From assembly GCA_018136815.1 (NCBI GenBank), contig CM030937.1, forward strand, positions 1,033,053 to 1,097,052: DNA of 64,000 nucleotides. The letters run 5' to 3'. The notes under the pieces were generated by a model. The model saw nothing but the letters and a program-made list of their open reading frames with translations. It was not told the origin of the DNA and made no database searches. The stretch is from Isochrysis galbana (lineage: Eukaryota > Haptophyta > Isochrysidales > Isochrysidaceae). The position numbers were made by a program, and so were the translations under genes. Shown piece after piece: positions 8,366 to 18,626 of this stretch; position 1 is the first letter of the stretch; each line of letters opens with the position of its first letter.

Positions 8366-11300
8366 ATGGCTCGGTGGTGGGCGTCTCTACCCGCCTCGGT
8401 GGTTGATCCCATCTCGCTCGAGCCGCTGGGCGAGCTTGGCTATCCCCCCTTCGTTCTGCGGGCCGACCTGTCGCACCCATCACAGAATGACCTGTTCGAC
8501 GGCCGTGTGCTTGCCCTCTACCTCGTCTCGACCGGGCGCTTCACTCACCCGATCTCGAGGCGCGAGATCGATCGCACCGAGTGCGCGGCGCTCGACGCGT
8601 TTCTCCTCGAGCACGGCCTCGAATCGGTGCAGGTTGAGCACGTGTGCGTTCACTGCGCAGCAGGCGGCAGGGCGTCTGAGCCGCTATCCGCAGCGGTCGC
8701 CCAGATGCGTGCCGAGGCGGCGCAGATTCTGCATGCACTTTTCAGCGCCGCCGATTCGAACATCCAACCGCCAACCGCGCTGGCGCCGCCCGAATGGCAC
8801 GGTGGTCTCATGGTGCTCGATGACGACGAGACTCCAGGCCACGCGCCAGCACGAATGGGGAACATTCAGGGTGGTGGAGAGGAGGGTGGGCCGACAGAGC
8901 TCTTCCCTCCATTGCCGTCTTGTGTGCCACTACAGCAACCACAGATCCCAGCTGGCCCGAGCTGGCTGGCTGCAGCCGAGCGGGAGCTTCCAGATCGGCC
9001 TCCGCCGCCGCCTCCGCCACGTACTGCACCCCCTCCACCTCCTGCGGTGGCGATTCCATCAGCGGCAGAGCCCGACTCTTCCCTAGGGCGCTCAATCGTC
9101 TCAAGCGTCTCGGTAAAGACCAGAGCGCAGAAGCGTAGCGCATCTAAGCATCGTCGAGCCGGTTCACGCCGGTTGCCTCTACTTGGTATTCCAGCCCACG
9201 TGGTGGATGGACTCATCATGGCTCCAGGCTTTTGCGCCGCACGAAGGCAAGCTCAACTAGCTGGCATAGACGTTGGCATCCCCCGATGTGGGGAGTGTAT
9301 GGATACCACTGCGGCGTTCCAAGCTAGTGCTGCAATTAAATGCGTAAGCATCACGCTGCCGCCGGTTGTGGAAGCCGTCGAGGCGGTGCAGCTCATAGAC
9401 TCACCGGGACAAAGCAGGCAGAGCACCGGGGAGCGAAGTGCAAATGAGCATGGTGAAGAGGCTTCGGCCATAGCAGACGAGGAATATTTTAGAATGGCTG
9501 CCGAGGAGCTGGGCGATACGGAGGAAGGTGCACCTCAAGATACTAAGGAGGCGGTGGGCACACATGATCACAATGACGGTGCCTTGATATCGTTTCGCGA
9601 TGCCGACGGCGGCCACTACGTGCTGCATGCAGCCGTGCTCGACTCGAGATGCGTGGAAGCGCTCCGCAGCTGTGTGCTTGGGTCTCCGGCAACGACCTCG
9701 CCAGTGTGGCTGGTTGCTCTTTGCCAGGGCGGGCATTTTGCCGCTGCGCTCTTCGAGCTCCGGAGGAAGGCGCCGTTTGGCCGTGCACCTCTGCAACCTC
9801 AAGATTGCGCCACCATGGTGGCACACAAGACAATCCACCGGTATGTGACACGTCGAGGTCAAGGCGGCAGGCAGAGCAGTGCCGACAGCGCAAAGGGCAT
9901 TCATTCCGCAGGATCGGCGCTGCGCAGGCACAATGAAGCCACGTTGACGGCCGAGGCGAGCGCTCTCTTTGCAGAATGGCAGCCCTTTCTTTGTGGCGCC
10001 GAGAGGATGTTTATCCACGCGCCAGGACGCGCCAATGCCGCTGTGATGGCAGCCGTGCGCGAGGACCCACGCTGCCGGCGTGTCCCGGTGACCACGGGCA
10101 GGCCGACAATCGCAGAGGTGTGGCGCGTGCTCGGAACCCTCGCCAGTGTGGAGTACATTGATCCGGGCTGCTCTTCTCAACTGTTGTCGATTGCGGCCGC
10201 CACCGCGCCTGCGCCCGATCGTACCATGCACGATCGGCACTGGGCAGCTTTGGAGGAGGAAGCTGCCTGGGAAAGGCGGCGTCAGAGTGAGGCGGCGGCG
10301 GCGGAAGCCGCTGCCGCTGCCGCTGCGATGGAGGCGGAGGCTCGATCACTTCCGGCGGGGCTCCACGAGGCGGCGGCCATTGGGGATGCCGCGCTAGTCG
10401 CACAATGTCTAGAGGCCGGCTTCGACCCGACACTAAGGCACATTGACTTTGGCTTTCGAACTGCGTACGATGTTGCACAGAATGGCGAAGTACGCGATGT
10501 CTTTCGGAGATTTCGGGCTCAGAATCCACTGGCGTGGCACTGGGGGCGAGCGCATGTTCCATCGGCTCTCACGGAAGTGGAGGAAGCGGCTCGGGTGGAG
10601 CGCGAGAGGGCGCGGGCGCGCGAGAGAAAGCGCACAATGGAGAGAGCGAGACGAGCCCGCCGCCGAGAAGAATTTGATGAGCGAGGGCGGGCCGAGGCGG
10701 CGGTGAGCGAGGCGTGTGCGATAGCAGTACGTGCAGCCGAGGCAGCCGAGGTTGATGTTGATAGTGTCTCCGCGATACAAGCGGAGGAGGCCGCGCTCGA
10801 GGCCCTCACGTCCGCGCTCGACTGGGCGGAGGAAGTGGGCGTTGACGAAATCTCGACGGCATCAGCTCGAGGACATTGGGAAGAGATGAGTGCGCCGGCG
10901 GCGGTGGCCATGCGTGCACGCCGCCGGAGGGCTGCAGAGGCTTCGAAGCGTCTAGGTGGGCTTTCGGATGCGCAGAGAGATTTTCTGCTTAGGAGGCATC
11001 GCCCGTGTGCCGCATGTGGCGCAGAGAGCGCGGGCGTTCCGCCATCAATGACGTGCTCGACTCGCGACAAGAGTGTTGAGGACCTTGCGGACAAGACGGC
11101 TGGGGCCCAAAGAGACGGTGATGCCCTCGAGGAGAAGCGTAGCCCACCGCCGGCGGCAATGGCAATCGACAGCGCGAAGCCCTCCGACGACCGTGCACAG
11201 CAGGGAGCACACGCTGATGATAGCCGTGCAGATTCGGTGGCTGATGAAACGGCTTTGTCACCACCGGCGGGTTCTGAGACGTTGCGGGTGGTCTTGTCTT

Positions 11301-11641
11301 ACAAAGGGTTGAATCGCCTTACGTCAGTCTCATTGAATGCGAAAACTGACATCCTATTCCAGGCGAGTTCCACATGCTTTGATTTGCCCTCCGATCAATA
11401 CTCAATCAAGTTGATCCTCAAGGGAAAGGCGATCGCGCTTGGCGTGCCTGTGAGCGAATCTTTTGCAGGAGCTCGTGCGCCCAAGATTCTTGTTATGGCC
11501 ACCGCCGCAGAGGCTGTCAAGCAGCTACATGAAGCACAGACCACAGGTGCCAAGGTCGCCTCATTCGCGGCCGAGCACGGAAGCCGCAAGGCGGGTGTAC
11601 CGACTGCTGTAGGCGTGCGGTCACGTCGTGCCAAAAATTGA
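8366..11641 (+). CDS. VMS1: Vms1/ANKZF1-type peptidyl-tRNA hydrolase with U-box-like and ubiquitin-like ends
   Basis: Vms1/ANKZF1 releases stalled nascent chains from 60S-peptidyl-tRNA in ribosome-associated quality control and binds Cdc48/p97. The ATG at 8366 gives 1091 residues in one exon. Residues about 12-85 (DPISLEPLGELGYPPF ... TGRFTHPISRREI) resemble a U-box/RING-like fold. The VLRF1 release-factor domain spans about 430-620, with CQGGHFAAALFEL, HKTIHRYVTRRGQGGRQS and the family hallmark HSAGSALRRHNEATL; the Gln in GGRQS fits the catalytic position. An ankyrin repeat is near 666-700 (LHEAAAIGDAALVAQCLEAG). The stretch NPLAWHWGRAHVPSALT and a long Arg/Glu coiled coil follow as in ANKZF1. 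A CAACG half of the C-terminal zinc site is at about 881. Residues 972-1048 fit a ubiquitin-like domain (KLILKGKAI). Confidence 0.85.
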   Translation: MARWWASLPASVVDPISLEPLGELGYPPFVLRADLSHPSQNDLFDGRVLALYLVSTGRFTHPISRREIDRTECAALDAFLLEHGLESVQVEHVCVHCAAGGRASEPLSAAVAQMRAEAAQILHALFSAADSNIQPPTALAPPEWHGGLMVLDDDETPGHAPARMGNIQGGGEEGGPTELFPPLPSCVPLQQPQIPAGPSWLAAAERELPDRPPPPPPPRTAPPPPPAVAIPSAAEPDSSLGRSIVSSVSVKTRAQKRSASKHRRAGSRRLPLLGIPAHVVDGLIMAPGFCAARRQAQLAGIDVGIPRCGECMDTTAAFQASAAIKCVSITLPPVVEAVEAVQLIDSPGQSRQSTGERSANEHGEEASAIADEEYFRMAAEELGDTEEGAPQDTKEAVGTHDHNDGALISFRDADGGHYVLHAAVLDSRCVEALRSCVLGSPATTSPVWLVALCQGGHFAAALFELRRKAPFGRAPLQPQDCATMVAHKTIHRYVTRRGQGGRQSSADSAKGIHSAGSALRRHNEATLTAEASALFAEWQPFLCGAERMFIHAPGRANAAVMAAVREDPRCRRVPVTTGRPTIAEVWRVLGTLASVEYIDPGCSSQLLSIAAATAPAPDRTMHDRHWAALEEEAAWERRRQSEAAAAEAAAAAAAMEAEARSLPAGLHEAAAIGDAALVAQCLEAGFDPTLRHIDFGFRTAYDVAQNGEVRDVFRRFRAQNPLAWHWGRAHVPSALTEVEEAARVERERARARERKRTMERARRARRREEFDERGRAEAAVSEACAIAVRAAEAAEVDVDSVSAIQAEEAALEALTSALDWAEEVGVDEISTASARGHWEEMSAPAAVAMRARRRRAAEASKRLGGLSDAQRDFLLRRHRPCAACGAESAGVPPSMTCSTRDKSVEDLADKTAGAQRDGDALEEKRSPPPAAMAIDSAKPSDDRAQQGAHADDSRADSVADETALSPPAGSETLRVVLSYKGLNRLTSVSLNAKTDILFQASSTCFDLPSDQYSIKLILKGKAIALGVPVSESFAGARAPKILVMATAAEAVKQLHEAQTTGAKVASFAAEHGSRKAGVPTAVGVRSRRAKN

Positions 11642-12107
11642 GGTAGTACTTAATAACGAGAGTTAGTGCCGCTATTGCTAGTAGCCTTGCACCAATACTA
11701 TCGATGTATCAGCCGTAGTGCATCTCTGGCGCACCTTGTATACCCCTAGTGCATCTCTGATGCACCTGGTGCATATCTCAGGTGCATAATGCCCGCGCGC
11801 GTGTGATACGTGATACTGTTCCCCCGTGCTTAGCCCCTCGAAAGTTTCTCTCTCCCGCACGAATTCTTTGCGCGCGTTCTGCCTTGTTATTGTTAGTGCC
11901 GCGCGCGCTACTGTGAATTTGCACGTGTGTGAATGGTCGCGGAAGACGAGATATAAGACGCCCCTTGGCAGGCGAGAAGCGCATTCATTTGGTCCCACCC
12001 CCTCATGTTCAACCAAAAGCCAGAAGGGGGACCACATCTATCTATCGCGCATTGAGGTAAGCCTCACTTTTCTGTCTCCCTCCCCCCGCATATTGCATTT
12101 TCGAGAT
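11642..12107. other. No gene seen; 3' flank of the Vms1-like gene
   Basis: Near 11728-11787 there are imperfect repeats of GTGCATCTCTGATGCACC that could fold into small hairpins. No coding evidence. Confidence 0.35.
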
Positions 12108-12384
12108 ACATCGAGAGAAAGTAAGAGAAGAGGCGGTATACCAATCGACGAGACCTTGAGGCTTAAAATAACCCCCAGGCTAGAAGTAAAAGTCTGTCAT
12201 CGTATGGAATACGACAGCGTGAGGGTGAGGGCGTAAAGAAAGATATATACATACATGCGGAAACGCGCGCGCGCTGTCGTATTCCATACGATGACAGACT
12301 TTTACTTCTAACCTGTGGGTTATTTTAAGCCTCAAGGTCTCGTCGATTGGTATATCGCCTCTTCTCTTACTTTCTCTCGATGTC
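12108..12384. repeat. Large near-perfect inverted repeat (112-bp arms)
   Basis: The arm 12108-12219 is the reverse complement of 12272-12384 with few mismatches, for example CTGTCATCGTATGGAATACG against CGTATTCCATACGATGACAG. The loop is about 52 bp and holds CGCGCGCG. The right arm is the start of type-C repeat copy 2, and the left arm is the same sequence inverted, so the structure looks like two C ends head to head. A transcript across it would form a long hairpin. Confidence 0.8.
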
Positions 12385-12905
12385 ATCAAATGTTCCATGA
12401 CTGTCTTTTGTCTTCTCTCCGTGTATCGGTCATAGCTCCCCAGCGAGGTCTGTCCTCGTTGTGCCGACCCCTCCGTCGCATGTCTGCGCGTTGCTGAATT
12501 GCCCTGGTGCCGACGCTTGGCCGTCCGTCCAGGTGTGGTTAGTTTTCGCCCCGTTTGGTTTAGTGTGTGTGGTTTTGTGTCTTAACCTTTTTGGGACCTT
12601 GCGTTGTAGTCTCCCGTGTCTACCTCGGACCTAAGAAGCTCTCATTCTCATTCTCTCTCTGCCACTAGCTCGCTAGCTAGCCTCGTCCTTACTCTCCGAC
12701 GCCACGCGTCACGATCCTCCGGCCTTCAATCCACCTCGTCGCTCATAGCGCTCGATGGCAGACACTGTCAGACCCGACTCCTACTATGACCTTTCAGACA
12801 TCTTCCCGCAAGCAACAATCAACGCTCCTTCCACGACCGCGTCAGCTGCCAGCTCGATCGAACGGCCCTCTGCCTATGAGCCTGTAGTCATCGCGTGTTC
12901 GACAC
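12280..12905 (+). repeat. Type-C repeat, copy 2 (uninterrupted)
   Basis: Collinear with copy 1 apart from the insertion that splits copy 1 at 6807. At 12641-12662 the sequence CTCATTCTCATTCTCTCTCT runs straight into GCCACTAGCTCGC, which is the empty site for B-D element (i). It includes the start of the second MADTVRP ORF. Confidence 0.75.
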
Positions 12906-12964
12906 GCGCGCGCAAAAAAAAACTCTACAACGAGATATTTTTCGGGATATTTGGCGGGCACAGA
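12755..12964 (+). pseudogene. Repeat-encoded ORF (copy 2), running into a type-A repeat
   Basis: It starts MADTVRPDSYYDLSDIFPQA, matching the ORF at 7869, and the match ends near residue 50 at 12905. The frame then continues through low-complexity sequence and into the type-A repeat at 12964, so the remaining open frame is accidental. Confidence 0.4.
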
Positions 12965-13440
12965 ACCTACTTTTATAAGTGGGGGTCAATGGGGGCCTCG
13001 CGCCCCCCTCTCTCCATTGCGGACACCCCCTGGGGTGGGCCCGTACAATCAACCCCAGCCCCTGCCCTCTGGCAGGGGCTGGGCAATCTCATCATCCTAG
13101 CCCAGATCTTTCGTGGGCGCGGGCCGCGACTCGCACTCCCACGCCCAGCATGGGCCTGCCCTCGAGCTGACTCCCCCCCCATCCGCCATCCCTGGTCGCC
13201 AGGCAGACAGAGGGCTTCGGGCGGCTCCCAGGGCCAGCGAGGCAAGCGTGGGAGAGGCAGGGGGGGCCAGGGGCTGAGCCCCAGCCTCCACTGCCCCCTG
13301 AGCTGCCCTGGCTGACCCTCTGGGAGCCCCCAAAGTGCCTCTGAGAGCAGGCCGTGGCGCGCCGCATGGCGACGCGCCGCAGGGACAGAGGTGGAGGAGA
13401 ACGGAGAGGGGGAGAGGGGGAGTTTTGCACCCCCCCCGAT
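12964..13440 (+). repeat. Type-A repeat, longest copy
   Basis: It starts AACCTACTTTTATAAGTGG, with the hairpin GGGGGCCTCGCGCCCCC, then CAGCCCCTGCCCTCTGGCAG, and continues through GGCCAGCGAGGCAAGCGTGG. Pieces recur at 31379-31590, and inverted at 43001-43179 and 45095-45355. The overall plan (TTTATA near the end, GC hairpin, CTCTCTCCA, GC-rich body) parallels the B module, although the sequences differ. Its long open frames are products of base composition. Confidence 0.75.
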
Positions 13441-14903
13441 GGAGTGCGGTGAGAAACGGGACTCGTTTGCGTTAGCAAACGGGCGGAGGGGGGCGGCTGG
13501 CGACAGGAGGGGGATGAGGAGGGAGAGGCTCAAGGCGACTACGGGAACCACGGTGGCAGGTATCTCGAGTCTCGAGGCGCAGTCTTTTATTTCTCGAGGA
13601 CAGCTCGCGGCGAGAGCTGTAAGGGCCGTTTCTTTTCATGACGAGAGGTTCCTTCCCCCCCCCCGGTGCTTTTTCCCGGAGAGTCGCCCGACGTAGGTCG
13701 GTCCGCCTCAATGGGGTTTCCCTCATTATAGCTTGTGGGGAGTTATAATGGGAGCCGGGGCCGGGGGTTTGCGAGGGGGGAGATTCGGAGGGGTGCATAT
13801 GCGTATGTGTCTAGTGACAGCACACGTCAAGGCGTACGGGCAGGTGCGCTGAGGGGTGTCGTGATAGTACCGGGCTAGTGGCAGTAGTGGTACGAACGCT
13901 CAGATGTTTTATTATATGGCGGGTCGCGCACAAGGGGACGGGCTACGCCGTGCTCGGCGTGGGCGTATGCACCAGGCCCTCTCGGGACGCGCCCTCATGC
14001 CGAGCAAAGGCGACACCGTTCTCGTCGCGTACGTGGTGCTGTTGGGCCTCTCCTTCGGGGTGCTCGCGGGGGGCTCATGGTAGGGTGAGACTCCGCGCGC
14101 GCAGCAGACCGACTCCACTGCGCAGCGCAGGACTCGATGCTCGAGGAGTCAATTATTTTCCTACCCACATGCACTGAAACGGCTCCTCATGACGAACTCT
14201 CGCGAAAGATACTCTATCTACGGAAACAATCAAAATTCGCCTATTATTTATGCGCATTTGTCACTACAAAACAATATACAATATTCCAATTAGTAAACGG
14301 AGGGAAAGGAGACCAAATGAAGGCAAGCCGCCTGCCCGCCTCCCCCGACGCCGGACCCAAAGTAGCGCACATGGTCGACCCCCCGAAACCGAACGATAAG
14401 GACCGAGGGGGGGGGACGAAAAGGGGCGAGTGAGTGGGGGTATGGGCGATGTTAGAGGTAGTCCCCGGCACGAGGGACAGCGGCTAGCGAAATAGTAGGC
14501 ATTTTCAAGATTTTTTTGTTGTTGTCAAGCAAACTACAAATCGATGGGACATCAAGTACAAAAAAGAGGCGAGCAGGCAGGTATGCTGTATTTGTCAGGT
14601 GTATGTGCGCACTGCCATGTGAATGAAATGTGCTGCGTGGCGCTCAAGCGCTTCATCAGGTTGCACGAAGTACACGCCGTTCCTTGCGTGAGTCAGCCTG
14701 ATGCCGTAGGGATCATGCTTGCATCATTTCCTCCACTGCATCAAATAAAGAGGGACACTTACGTTGAAGACAAGCGCAAACTAGTAGGAGCAAAAGTATA
14801 GCGATCCAGCGGTCCGACGGCATAGCGATGGATTCAAACATGCGTCCGTCACCGCTCATCTCCGGAAGGCGGCGCTGGAAGTAGCCGGCAAGTATTGTGC
14901 AAG
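13441..14903. other. No gene seen between the type-A repeat and the hydroxylase gene
   Basis: Mixed GC-rich sequence followed by AT-richer DNA from about 14150. Open frames are short and lack domains. A possible splice-like GTAAGT (minus strand, near 14762) lies downstream of the hydroxylase stop, but I could not connect it to an exon. Confidence 0.35.
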
Positions 14904-16550
14904 TCAATGTCGCTCTTGCAGCAACATAAGCCTCGCAACGTTTTTTTGGCAAACGACTGCGGCGGCCTCAGCGGCCTCCCCGCCGACTTCTGACATAACG
15001 AGGCCCAGCTCAGCCCATGCGTCCATCGCATCACGATCTAGCCCAATCGCCCGCTCGAGCGCATCGCCGGCTTGATCGAGTAGTCCAAGGCGGCGAAGGC
15101 AAGTTGCGAGCCCAATCTCAGCTGCGACACGTTTGAAGATGGGTACTGCCGCCTGGTCGGAAAATTCGCCGATGCGTGCCGCCTCAGCGAAGCTGACGGC
15201 AGCCTCGCTCCAGAGCTCGAGCTCGCGGGCATCACAACCAACATTGTACATTGCATCGAACGAGAAGTCGCCATTGGCTTCGCCCAGCGCCATCGCTTTC
15301 CTTCCTGCCTCCAGCGCTCCAGCCCTATCGCCAAGTCGCCGGCGTGCCGTGGCAAGCTGGACCCAAGACTCTGCATCTACAGGATTGAGCTCAAGCGCAA
15401 AGGATACCATAGCTAGAGCGGCAGCGGCATCGCCTGTGTGCATCGCCAATGTAGCGCGGGTCTGCAAGCGACACGCATGATCAACGTACAGCAACGAATG
15501 GAAGAAGATTACAAGAATGTAACGACGCCCAGAATTAATTCGAGCGCCGGCGTGCCACAGGCCTCCAGCGTGTATTAGTGCATGGCCATTCGGTCCGGCG
15601 TGAACTACCTTGCCCGCTTCGGCACCAAGAGCTTGGATCCATGTGCCGCCACCTGTATGCTCTTCGGACAAGGCCACATTCACAGTGAGCAGAGAGAAAT
15701 CGCCATGGCCCTGCATGGAATCGCGACGTTCTGCGGCATCGTATCTGACGAGTGGCAGGGGTGTTGAGGCACGATCAGCGCGCCCCATCGGAGCAGGAAT
15801 AGGACCCAATGCACTGGAGCAAAGGTGAGACGGAATCTTTGGTGCGGGTGCGGGCTCCTCTCACCTGACAACGAGGGAGTTGTACACGCGGAGGTGACTG
15901 CCGTCGGGTGCAAGAGCTGGAAGCAGTGCGGCAGCGGCGGTCGCGGCAATCGTTGGCAAGGCATCTGAAATAAGTGCCGCAGATGCTGAGAGCTCGGCCG
16001 CATGCAGCTCACTGGAGGAATCCTGCAAGGTGTACCGTGATGCCCAACCTCTGGTTGCACCGACCCGCTCCGCCTCTTCCACGATTGCTGAGCAAGCCTC
16101 TGGCGCGAGCACTGGTGCAGTGGTCACATGCACTAACGCTCGCGTCCCAAAGGGCTCATTGCCAGGGCTCAGCAGGGAGTCGCTCTGCACGGTGTGCGCC
16201 ACCGTGGGGACCACAGTTGCCATTCCAGCCTGCACAACGGAGGGCCAGCTCGCCAAGCCAGCATCGCACTCACGCTGATGATCGACGGCATTGAGAACGA
16301 GCTGCTCTGACAGCACCACAGTGGGCGCGCTCACTGCCGGTCCCTCTCTGCCCACTGCCTTGTCTGTCTCGCTCGGTCTCCGCTTCACGCCACCGCCAAA
16401 GCCGCCGCCCCCTGGCTTCCGCTCGCCCCTCTTGGCACGTCCTCCCTTTGGCTGGGCGCGCATGATGGGAGGCTGCGTCAATGCGCCTTTCCTCGCCCCA
16501 ACCATCGGCCATAGCGTGAGGACGCCCACCAGCGCGACCCACAGCATCAT
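14904..16550 (-). CDS. Secreted prolyl-4-hydroxylase-like 2OG-Fe(II) oxygenase with TPR tail
   Basis: Two exons, 16550-15865 and 15813-14904, give 531 residues; the 51-nt intron (15814-15864, GTGAGA...CCAG) is phase 2 and restores the family frame. The start MMLWVALVGVLTLWPMVGA is a signal peptide, so the enzyme should act in the secretory pathway. The oxygenase domain spans about 130-330, with the iron-binding pair HGD in MQGHGDFSLLTVNVAL, GGGTW, and the distal HAG...GRRYILV carrying the second His and the 2-oxoglutarate-binding Arg. The remaining 170 residues form about three to four TPR-like helical repeats (AALAMVSFALELNPVDAESW). The substrate is unknown. It is divergent from the coiled-coil gene, 126 bp apart. 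Confidence 0.82.
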
Positions 16551-16676
16551 CGACGAGGCCACCGACCGATAATCGGAAGACCCCCCCTTCAGCTTTCACA
16601 GGCCGCAGCCATGGAGTAATTTAATAATAGCCCGCCGCACATCCAATCGTTCGTCGGAGCGTCCCCCTCTCGCGCC
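16551..16676. promoter_or_regulatory. Short bidirectional promoter region
   Basis: The 126 bp between two divergent ATGs must contain both 5' ends. There is no obvious TATA box; TTTAATAATA lies at 16620-16630. Confidence 0.4.
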
Positions 16677-17435
16677 ATGGCGCAGCTGGGCGCACCACGC
16701 GAGCTGGAGCGAGAGAAGGACCGACTGCTGCGCAAGCTGATGCACGATAACGAAGTGTTGATGGAAGAGGTGGCAAATCTTGACGCCAAGATGCGCCAGC
16801 TCCAGGAGGAGGCCGAGCTCCTTCGTGGGACCAACCACAGCCTGCAACGAGAACGTGCAGCTGTTGACGAGGCAGCGCAGTCACAGGCAAAGCTGCTCGT
16901 TGCAATGGAGGAATCTCTAGAGCAAGCGCGCGCGCAACACGGCTCTGAGCGTGAGCTGCTCTCGAGTATATTCCATGAGCTTGAGGCACAGCTCGCCCTC
17001 GCGCGCTCCGAACGTGAGGAGCTCCAGTTGCGCATTGAGAGCGAGCGCTGTGAGGCGAGCAGACGACAGCGGGAACTAGAGGAGGATTTGTCACAGGTGA
17101 CACAAGAGCGAGATCGCATGCAGTCGATGATGGAGGCGGAGCGCATATCGTTGAGTCGGGAGCTAGAGCAGAAACTAGCAGCGGTACGCTTACAGCACGA
17201 AGATGCGAGGGAGGATAAGGGATTCTTGCGTAGACTGGAGCGTGACATGGCCGAACTCAAGGAAATCTCTGCTTCAATGCAGCGCGAGTCGCATCCATGG
17301 GCTGCACCTGAGAGCTTCCTGCCATACGATGGTCATGGGACCGCGAGTCCCCATCGGCCATTCAGCGAGCGAGAAATCAACACACTTGAGGCGATCTTGA
17401 GGTTTCACAAAGAGCAGATGATCAATGGCAAGTAG
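16677..17435 (+). CDS. Coiled-coil protein, 252 residues
   Basis: The ATG at 16677 (MAQLGAPRELEREKDRLLRK) and a stop at 17435 give a complete single-exon protein. About residues 8-200 are almost uninterrupted heptad sequence rich in Glu, Arg, Gln and Leu, with no Pro; a short tail with PWAAPESFLPYDG follows, then a helical end (EREINTLEAILRFHKEQM). There is no transmembrane segment or signal peptide. Centrosomal, flagellar or cytoskeletal proteins often look like this, but coiled coils cannot be assigned to a family by eye, so the function is unknown. The codon pattern and matching frame support a real gene. Confidence 0.65.
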   Translation: MAQLGAPRELEREKDRLLRKLMHDNEVLMEEVANLDAKMRQLQEEAELLRGTNHSLQRERAAVDEAAQSQAKLLVAMEESLEQARAQHGSERELLSSIFHELEAQLALARSEREELQLRIESERCEASRRQRELEEDLSQVTQERDRMQSMMEAERISLSRELEQKLAAVRLQHEDAREDKGFLRRLERDMAELKEISASMQRESHPWAAPESFLPYDGHGTASPHRPFSEREINTLEAILRFHKEQMINGK

Positions 17436-18626
17436 GTCGCAATCCCGTTGGTGACGCGTACGGCTGGTCATGTGAGCGATGGCGACGTATGAGATCTGTA
17501 AGTGAAGTGTGGTAGGTGCGATGCGCACTTCTAGTATTGTAGTACGGCGTGGCTTCATTGTAGTCACTCCATGGGCGCGCGAGGCGAAAAAGAAAAAATG
17601 ATAATCAGAGATTTTTCTCGTACTGACAAGCTGCTAGAGTTAGAGTGGCCGCACACACATCGTACAAACACACAAAAAACCTTGTAATATTCTCGTCTCG
17701 CGCGCGGCTCTGGACCTCTACCTTGTAGCCGTGTCCACACTCCTTCTCCTTCCTTCCCCCCGCTCGCCGCTCGTAAGCTGGACTTGACGCACGAAGAATG
17801 GAAGCACGCGTCGAAACTCTACACTCACCCCCTACTAAAACACACGGACAAACCCCCTACTAAAACCCCCTACACCCCCCTGCGATGCCTCTTGGCATGT
17901 AGGGGGGACTCACCCAGACTGCCCCGACCCTCCTTGAGAGTCGGGCACAGATCACAGATCGCACGCCCTGGCCCGCGTTGGCCTGCTTCTCGCTCTGACC
18001 AACCCCTCCTCCCCCTGGGCCCCCCTATCAAGAGCCCCCAGTCAGCTCCAGTCGACCGGCAGAGGCTCGAGAGCCAGCGAGGGAGAGGCAGGAGGGGCCA
18101 GGGCCATGCCCCAACCTCACCTGCCCCTTGAGCTGCGCTCCCAAGCCCTTCCTCTGCGGAGGAGCGGAGGAGGTGGTCAAGCCTGCCATACTATCATACC
18201 ATCACTCTCCGCCACTCCTACCGCCGATCGGTTCCCTTTCGTCTCCTCGCATATTGAGCCAGTGGTCATGTTCGATCCGTCATCTGTGTGGACGGCACAC
18301 AATTATTTGCGGAATATAGGGATCATTGTGAATGGCAGAAATCGCGGAGGATTCATAGACGAGATCATAGACTTGTACAGCAAGTGTGCAGCATGTAGGA
18401 CCAGGTGTGCATATTGGATGCCTAATAGATTGGAGCGTCTCATGGCACAAACAATCGTTGTGCATCCACACTCTCCATCTCATGTGTTGCCAATCGAGGA
18501 CAACATGATGACGACCAAAAAGAAATTCACAACCATACAGCATACAACTCATCGTGGCACAAAATGGCTAGCATTTCGATGCCGTTCATGGGGATGGCTA
18601 CACCATGAACGAGCCCCACGCAGAAT
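17436..18626. other. Gene-poor stretch with a degenerate B-like repeat
   Basis: From about 17880 to 18170 the sequence follows the B/A repeat plan (GAGAGCCAGCGAGGGAGAGGCAGG-type block near 18070) but is strongly diverged. From 18269 a 131-residue frame (MFDPSSVWTAHNYLRNIG) lies in AT-richer DNA; it has no recognised domain and uneven codon use. Confidence 0.4.

Noticed and set aside
9401-10240. Long minus-strand open frame opposite the Vms1-like gene
   Set aside because: Its frame is explained by the base composition of the real gene on the plus strand; no domain, and the start is not ATG-supported by context.
14713-14952. Extra hydrophobic exon after the hydroxylase gene
   Set aside because: It would need a 27-nt intron and has no frame link to the TPR part, which already ends in a stop at 14904.
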